This document shows positions 59,701-64,000 of a DNA stretch of 64,000 bases, one piece after another. Source of the stretch: Pelecanus crispus (Eukaryota; Chordata; Aves; Pelecaniformes; Pelecanidae); the NCBI RefSeq assembly GCF_030463565.1, contig NC_134656.1, positions 8,689,501 through 8,753,500 of the forward strand. The letters are read 5' to 3'. The first letter of the stretch is position 1. Every line of letters begins with the position of its first letter. The notes beneath the pieces are model-generated. The model was not told the DNA's origin. It was given only the letters and a program-made list of their open reading frames with translations, and ran no database searches. The position numbers and the translations under genes are program-made.

Positions 59701-62700
59701 ATCACTGGAATCCTTGAAGCAAGGAAAACTACCTCATTCTAACACTGGCGTTGCAGCCGCTGGCTCGCTGGCTGCTGGGCTTTCCTCCTCCTTCCCCTTG
59801 AAGCCGGAGGCAAGCAGAAGCCTCCCCGGCTCCCTTTCTCGGTTCCCAAATCCTTTGCTACCTCAGTCCTCCAACTCTGTCATCTTCCAAAATCCGCTTT
59901 CGGCTGTTTCTTCTGTAATAGATTCCTCAAAGAAGGGGAAGGGAAAACCTCCCAACATTAGCGTGTCTGAAAGCAAACCGAATGCAGAAGAGCCGTTCTT
60001 CAAACACAAGTGTAAATTCTGCGGCAAGGTCTTTGGCAACGACAGTGCTCTGCAGATTCACCTCCGTTCCCACACTGGTGAAAGACCCTACAAGTGTAAC
60101 ATTTGTGGTAACCGCTTCACGACCAAAGGAAACCTTAAAGTGCATTTTCAGCGTCACAAAGACAAATACCCCCACATAAAGATGAATCCTTACCCGGTTC
60201 CTGAGCACCTGGACAATGTTCCCACTAGCACTGGAATTCCATACGGGATGTCTGTGCCACTGGATGAGTCTAACCTAATTGTGGATAGCAAACCTCTCCT
60301 AACAACTCTGCCTACCTCTGCGGCCACCAGTGCACCTCAGACCGTCTCCAGCCTAGCAGGCATTAAGGAGTCTCTGCCTGGTACGTTCTCAAGTGACCTG
60401 CAGTCAAGGCCTTCTCCAGAAAGTGAGGGTGGCTCTTCCTCATCGGGGGCGATTGGCCATGAGTCGGGAACAGAGCAGAGCTTGAGTTCACCGCAAGCTA
60501 CCTGCAGCGTGAGCATCTTCCATGTAAGTGGGTCAAACGAGCAAGGCTCAGAAACATCAAAGCTTCAGCAACTGGTTGAAAATATCGACAAATCCACTGC
60601 TGACCCCAACGAGTGCCTGATCTGTCACAGAGTGCTGAGCTGCCAGAGTTCACTCAAAATGCATTATCGTACTCACACTGGAGAGAGGCCGTTCAAGTGT
60701 AAAATCTGTGGCCGTGCCTTCTCCACTAAAGGGAACCTTAAAACTCATTACGGTGTCCACCGGGCCAATACTCCTTTGAAGATGCAACATTCGTGTCCTA
60801 TTTGCCAGAAGAAGTTTACAAACGCAGTTGTGTTGCAGCAGCATATCCGCATGCATATGGGGGGACAAATACCCAATACACCAATGCCAGAAAACACCTG
60901 CGACAATACTGATGTGGATCCTACTGTGGCTGAGAAGAACGGAGACATCAGTCGCCCAGATGAGACCGTGGAAAGCATAGAGATGGAAGAGGACCTGGAC
61001 TTGCAGGATGGCCCTAGGAGTTCTTCAAAACCTCCTACTCCGTACGATGCACAATCAGAATCACCAGCCACGGCAGCCACCTTCTCTGGTATTGCAGCAC
61101 TGGAGAATCAAATGAAGATCGTCAACTCTGCTTTGAACTTGCAGCGGCAAAGCAGCTTGAAGTCTAGTGACAATGGCTCAGCAGAAAGTGATGGCATGAC
61201 GAATGATTCGTCTTCTGTGGCAGGAGATCCAGATTATCAGAACGGCAGGAGTCCTGCTGCCTCCGAGTCTGCATCGCTCCAGGCTCTGTCCCCAGCCAAC
61301 AGCCAAGCTGAGAGTGTAAGGTCAAAGTCACCTAGCTTCAACAATCAAGAAGATACAGGCACGGGAAATAAATCGGAGGGTCCTGAGAATGCTTCTGCAG
61401 AAGTGGAAGGGGTCGTCGGTGCTTTGGATTTAACTTACGGCAATATTGGTCGAAAAGTCATTAAAGAAGAACCTGGGGTACACTTTGCGAATGGAGAATA
61501 TGGTAAGTAAAACGAAATGCTGACAATAACTGGGGGTGGGGTAGTAGGACTGGAGGAAATCCATCTCTAAAAGCACCGACAGAAGTCAAAACCTCCTCAG
61601 CTTTCCCCTCTTCCTTCTCTATTAGGATAGGGGCATATGCCCTGTAAAGTTTTCCTGACTCAGTCAGACTCCGAATTCAGCAAAATTCAAAGACTTAAGT
61701 GCTGTCATGTCCTGCAAGGGGTGGCACAGAGGTCCTTAAAATAAATAGAGGCTGTGCACTTGCTCTCTTTCATGGGCTCACCCGATACCTCCCTATAGTT
61801 CTCTAAAGATACGCATTTGTGTTTCATGGAAAACTGCTTAACCCAAGAATGTGACGTTCAAACGCTGGAATCTTTTGTGGGGTTTTCGAGCTCTTTAGCA
61901 ATGAGGCTAATGTTGATCTAAATTTGACCTGAAAGTGAGACTTTCTAACTCCTAAGCTCACCAACAAAAATAAGCACGAACTGATTTCTTTCGGAGCATC
62001 CTAACAAGTGTAATAGCAGCCCTACCATGTGTCTCTGGAGGGCTTTGCAGGCATGCTCTTCAGGCATGTGCAGCTCTGAAGGCCGGGTCTCTGGTATCTT
62101 AGCCAGATTTAAGCTCAGAAGCAGGAGGAGGTTGGGATAAACGTTACCTTTGCTTTCTTTCCAGGTCGAAGTAGTATTCCAGCTGCTTTTGTTAGAGCCC
62201 CACCAGCCCTCATAAAAATGGAGATGCCCAGTGAGCGTCCCATTAGCACTAGCCATTTCATTGGCCCACCAGCTCTCTCCCCTGGTGTTGCCCCTCTCCT
62301 CGTGCCACGACCAAAATTCTGCCGTCCCGCCAAACAGCACATCTGCACTACCTGTGGGAAGAACTTCTCTTCTGCCAGCGCCCTTCAGATTCATGAACGG
62401 ACCCATACTGGTGAAAAGCCATTTGCCTGCACCATCTGTGGGAGAGCCTTTACAACAAAAGGAAACCTGAAGGTAAGTAGTCTCTTATGTTGTGATCTCC
62501 TTTGCTGGGGAAAGTCAGACCAGACAGGAAAGACTATTGCTAATATTTTTCTTGCCTTTGGGGACAACTTTGATTTTCTTTCAGTTCCTCAAATGGTTAT
62601 CTTTGACTTTTGTCTCTCCTTCCTGAGTTTCTTCACACAACTTGCTAAACAGTGTACTGAGATCACCCGCAGAAGTCTTTGCTACTGTCCTTGACCTTCC

Positions 62701-63983
62701 TTTTTGGATGGTAGGGAAGGCTTAGCCCTTACTAAGCAGATTGCTTTATTTTAATTTGGATTTGGGTGTGTCAAGACATAAACATTTCATAGACGGAATG
62801 CTACAAAATGATGCCTACAGAGTACATGCGTTACATGTGCTGCTTGAAACACCGTGCAGGACAAGGAGGGATAAAACAGAGGATAATCCTGAGATGGCAC
62901 AAAGTACTTGCAGATTGTGTCTAAGCACTTGATGAAGTGCTGCAAGTCTGTCCTTATTGTCCGATTAATCCATTTGCTGTGTAAGGGACTCGCAGCTCCC
63001 TCACTCACGTGGAGGCTTCTCGCTTCCCGTGAGAACCTCTTCAGGCTCTTGAGTCCTCCTGCATAAATGCTGAAAATACTCTGCGGTTTATGAACAGTCA
63101 CCTGCTGGAAGCACTAGCACCATGGTTGTGGTGTGGAAGATTTTAGCTGAGGTGTAACCTCTCTTCCAAATTCCTTGGTGAGTTTTTTTGCATTAACTAG
63201 TATTTTTGTCAGTGTGGGCTGTTCACAGCGAATAATGTGACTTTTTTACTTTTGGGGGGGTAGAGGGGCATCTTTGCCAACACCACTTAAAATAAGTGTA
63301 AAAACACAGTCCTACAAGCACTTCAGCAGTAAACTCTAGAGAGCCATGGCGATGTCAGGCAGTAGAATGCCTGTATCTTACACATGCCAGGAAGAGAACA
63401 AAGACAAGAACTAGCCAGGTTAAATACCTGCCTGAATGCAAATGGAGCATACATGACTTCTTTTGAGCAACTTGGCTGTAAGCAAAGTAGAACTTTGCTA
63501 TACCATAAAAGAACTGCAGTTCTTTTTAACGATTCTCTCTACTTGTTTTCCCTCTGGAAGGTCCATGTAGGAACTCACATGTGGAATAACTCTGCAAGGC
63601 GGGGAAGAAGGCTATCTATTGATAACCCCATGGCTCTGCTGGGGAACGATCCCAAGAAGGTATCTGAAATGTTTCCAAAGGATATAATGCCTCCGTCAGT
63701 GAGCATTGACCCCACAGTATGGAATCAGTATGCAGCGGTACTCAGCAATGGCATAGCAATGAAGACTAACGAGATCTCGGTGATCCAGAGCGGTGGCTTA
63801 CCTACCCTTCCAGTCACCATTGGGGGTGGTTCAGCAATAAATACTGCTACGGTCTCCAAAATAGATGGGACCCAGTCTGGGACTGGTTCTGATACAGAGA
63901 AGGCCAGTGGTGCTGCTGCAGACAGTGTGCCAAAACACCAGTTCCCTCACTTCATGGAGGAGAACAAAATCGCTGTTAGTTAA
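50661..63983 (+). CDS. SALL4: SALL4, spalt-like zinc-finger transcription factor (4 coding exons, complete CDS)
   Basis: Join of 50661-50730, 58968-61502, 62165-62472 and 63561-63983, giving 1111 aa (human SALL4A is about 1053). SALL4 is a nuclear DNA-binding factor of pluripotent, germ and limb progenitor cells; it recruits the NuRD deacetylase complex and binds AT-rich DNA through its last finger cluster. Seen in the sequence: N-terminal [13 protein letters not shown] (NuRD/RBBP-binding motif), C2HC finger (C50, C53, H66, C70), Q-rich stretch 205-213, ZFC1 (C372/C375/H388/H392 and C400/C403/H416/H420), ZFC2 (C573-H593, C601-H621, C633-H653) and ZFC4 (C929-H949, C957-H977). The ZFC3 pair of SALL1/SALL3 is missing, which together with the INSEE start and the KHQFPHF...ENKIAVS end identifies SALL4 rather than SALL1, SALL2 or SALL3. 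The start is the family start: A at -3, and an in-frame TAA at 50625-50627 excludes a longer N-terminus. No frameshift or stop interrupts the gene. Exon 1 is shorter than the human one. Confidence 0.97.
51264..51275. repeat. G12 homopolymer in intron 1
   Basis: Twelve consecutive G after a run of nine A. Confidence 0.9.
51767..51780. repeat. G14 homopolymer in intron 1
   Basis: Fourteen consecutive G at the edge of a CpG-dense block. Confidence 0.9.
52337..52350. repeat. C14 homopolymer in intron 1
   Basis: Fourteen consecutive C shortly after a T run and a short (TTG)n tract at 52303-52316. Confidence 0.9.
52690..53100. promoter_or_regulatory. Candidate intronic enhancer in SALL4 intron 1
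   Basis: About 400 bp of AT-richer, repeat-free sequence between two CpG-dense blocks. It contains an OCT-SOX composite-like site on the minus strand at 52729-52742, SOX-type ACAATG at 52875-52880 and CATTGTG near 53008, and homeobox-type ATCAATTAAC near 52916. Position and motif content suggest a regulatory element; there is no direct evidence of activity. Confidence 0.4.
52729..52742 (-). promoter_or_regulatory. OCT-SOX composite-like motif
   Basis: On the minus strand the bases read CTTTGTTATGCAGC. The OCT4-SOX2 composite consensus is CTTTGTTATGCAAAT: the SOX half and the ATGCA of the POU half match exactly, and the last POU bases do not. SALL4 is known in mammals to be part of the OCT4/SOX2 network, which makes the site plausible. 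Confidence 0.4.
53266..53286. repeat. C21 homopolymer in intron 1
   Basis: Twenty-one consecutive C between CpG-dense sequences. The exact length is likely unstable in the genome and in sequencing. Confidence 0.9.
53659..54037. repeat. GC-rich minisatellite, 11 units of 32 or 41 bp with a 105-bp higher-order period
   Basis: Eleven head-to-tail units each begin GCCGGTGGGAGGG, with starts at 53659, 53691, 53732, 53764, 53796, 53828, 53869, 53901, 53933, 53974 and 54006. Lengths are 32,41,32,32,32,41,32,32,41,32,32; the 41-bp units carry a 9-bp internal duplication (GGGAGGGCC type). From 53764 the order A(32)-B(32)-C(41) repeats as a 105-bp block. The array is G-rich on the + strand. It produces long stop-free frames on both strands (for example 53553-54182, 53620-54483 and minus 53616-54449), which are not genes. 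Confidence 0.95.
54500..58960. other. Distal part of SALL4 intron 1, nothing further seen
   Basis: Ordinary unique DNA apart from a GC-rich patch at 55.56-55.73 kb and A/T runs at 55279-55299, about 57268-57281 and about 58040-58054. Short open frames lack splice context and recognisable domains. Confidence 0.65.
58968..61502 (+). CDS. SALL4: SALL4 coding exon 2 (C2HC finger, Q-rich region, ZFC1, ZFC2)
   Basis: A 2535-bp exon encoding residues 24-869. The acceptor is a T-rich tract ending TTTCAAG at 58967; the donor is G|GTAAGT at 61503. The frame is open from the acceptor. The ATG at 59006 is internal Met37, not a start. In order: basic KRCR (40-43) where the human nuclear localisation signal KRLR lies; C2HC finger 50-70; YLKIEPP with a SUMO-type K139; Q-rich dimerisation segment 205-213; ZFC1 372-420; a SALL1-like linker 424-452; the conserved [12 protein letters not shown] just before ZFC2; ZFC2 573-653; an acidic and Ser-rich tail; and a GALDLT motif (841-846) followed by IKEE (SUMO-type K856). 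Antisense open frames across the exon are shadows of the zinc-finger coding sequence. Confidence 0.96.
60011..60017 (+). other. Internal alternative donor in exon 2 (SALL4B-type position)
   Basis: Within the first cysteine codon of ZFC1 (C372) the bases read AAGT|GTAAAT. Human SALL4B lacks residues from just after the equivalent cysteine to the end of exon 2. Splicing here to exon 3 keeps frame (both phase 1; codon TGT is rebuilt) and gives 614 aa, close to human SALL4B (about 617). The +5 base is A rather than the consensus G, so the site may be weak in this species. Confidence 0.45.
61503..62164 (+). other. SALL4 intron 2
   Basis: A 662-bp phase-1 intron, GTAAGT...TTTCCAG. It sits where SALL1 and SALL3 encode the ZFC3 finger pair. 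Reading it in all forward frames I see no C-x2-C...H-x3-H remnant, so there is no visible decayed ZFC3. Confidence 0.9.
62165..62472 (+). CDS. SALL4: SALL4 coding exon 3 (ZFC4, first finger and most of second)
   Basis: Encodes the last two bases of codon 869 to K971. Acceptor CTTTCTTTCCAG ends at 62164; donor AAG|GTAAGT is at 62473. It begins [13 protein letters not shown], matching the conserved segment before ZFC4 in SALL4. Finger 1 uses C929, C932, H945 and H949. Finger 2 starts at C957/C960 and contains TTKGN (T966, N969), the residues that in mouse SALL4 read AT-rich DNA. The intron splits the second finger between K971 and V972. The open frame that runs on to 62694 is intronic read-through. 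Confidence 0.95.
62473..63560 (+). other. SALL4 intron 3
   Basis: A 1088-bp phase-0 intron, GTAAGT...CTGGAAG, interrupting the second ZFC4 finger. SALL1 has its last intron at the equivalent point in the finger, so this is the ancestral SALL-family intron. I see nothing else in it. Confidence 0.9.
63561..63983 (+). CDS. SALL4: SALL4 coding exon 4 (end of ZFC4 and C-terminus)
   Basis: Encodes V972 to S1111 and the stop TAA at 63981-63983. The acceptor is pyrimidine-rich, ending CTGGAAG at 63560, phase 0. It completes the second ZFC4 finger with H973 and H977 ([15 protein letters not shown]), then the conserved tail [22 protein letters not shown], and the family-diagnostic [16 protein letters not shown]. 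The open frame upstream of 63561 (from about 63384) is intron. Only 17 bases of 3' UTR lie in the window, so no poly(A) signal is visible. Confidence 0.95.
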   Translation, partial: VHVGTHMWNNSARRGRRLSIDNPMALLGNDPKKVSEMFPKDIMPPSVSIDPTVWNQYAAVLSNGIAMKTNEISVIQSGGLPTLPVTIGGGSAINTATVSKIDGTQSGTGSDTEKASGAAADSVPKHQFPHFMEENKIAVS

Positions 63984-64000
63984 AATCTCTAGTGAAGTTG
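63984..64000 (+). other. SALL4 3' UTR, truncated by the window end
   Basis: Seventeen bases follow the stop codon. No polyadenylation signal is within reach. Confidence 0.85.

Noticed and set aside
59006-61510. 834-codon open frame taken as a complete single-exon gene
   Set aside because: The ATG at 59006 is internal (Met37). The frame is open back to a good acceptor at 58967, and the GTAAGT donor at 61503 precedes the apparent stop TAA at 61508-61510, which is intronic.
62473-62694. Extension of exon 3 reading frame
   Set aside because: It follows a consensus GTAAGT donor; the extra residues match no SALL protein, and exon 4 completes the zinc finger.
63384-63560. Upstream extension of exon 4 reading frame
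   Set aside because: Intronic; the finger continues exactly from K971 to V972 across the splice at 63561.

Overview
The window is one end of a vertebrate developmental locus. It holds a single recognisable protein-coding gene, SALL4 (spalt-like transcription factor 4), on the + strand at the right-hand end (start codon 50661, stop codon 63983), preceded by about 50 kb with no convincing gene. The host is most likely a bird, or at least a sauropsid. The reconstructed protein (1111 aa) has the SALL4 signature from its first residues ([13 protein letters not shown]) to its last ([10 protein letters not shown]). Several of its segments are closer to SALL1/SALL3 than to mammalian SALL4. The introns are short, and the flanking repeats are worn, ancient types (MIR-like SINEs and inverted-repeat elements familiar from sauropsid genomes) rather than mammalian LINE/Alu types. 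I cannot name the species.

Layout. 1-49,600: AT-rich intergenic DNA with scattered microsatellites, short inverted and tandem repeats, MIR-like fragments, an orphan CpG-rich island at about 24.15-24.69 kb and a weaker GC-rich block at 21.97-22.44 kb. About 49.6-54.5 kb: a large, interrupted CpG island covering the SALL4 promoter, exon 1 and the first part of intron 1. It contains very long G and C homopolymers and a 379-bp minisatellite. 54.5-58.97 kb: ordinary intron 1 DNA. 58,968-63,983: exons 2, 3 and 4, with the window ending 17 bases after the stop codon, so the 3' UTR is missing.

Gene structure: four coding exons, 50661-50730, 58968-61502, 62165-62472 and 63561-63983, all bounded by GT..AG and with compatible phases (1, 1, 0). 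They encode the NuRD-recruiting N-terminus, a C2HC finger, the glutamine-rich oligomerisation segment, and the zinc-finger clusters usually called ZFC1 (2 fingers), ZFC2 (3 fingers) and ZFC4 (2 fingers). ZFC3 of SALL1/SALL3 is absent, as in all SALL4 proteins.

The points most worth a second look are: ancestral SALL1-type motifs retained in this SALL4; an internal donor that would produce the SALL4B-type isoform but is off-consensus; an overlapping upstream ORF that ends only after the exon 1-2 splice; an OCT-SOX composite-like site in intron 1; a minisatellite with a 105-bp higher-order unit; an orphan CpG island; and a 22-bp perfect palindrome. I found no CRISPR array, intact mobile element, tRNA or rRNA gene, and no sign of a second coding gene. 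Comparisons with human SALL proteins are from general knowledge of the family, not from an alignment run here.
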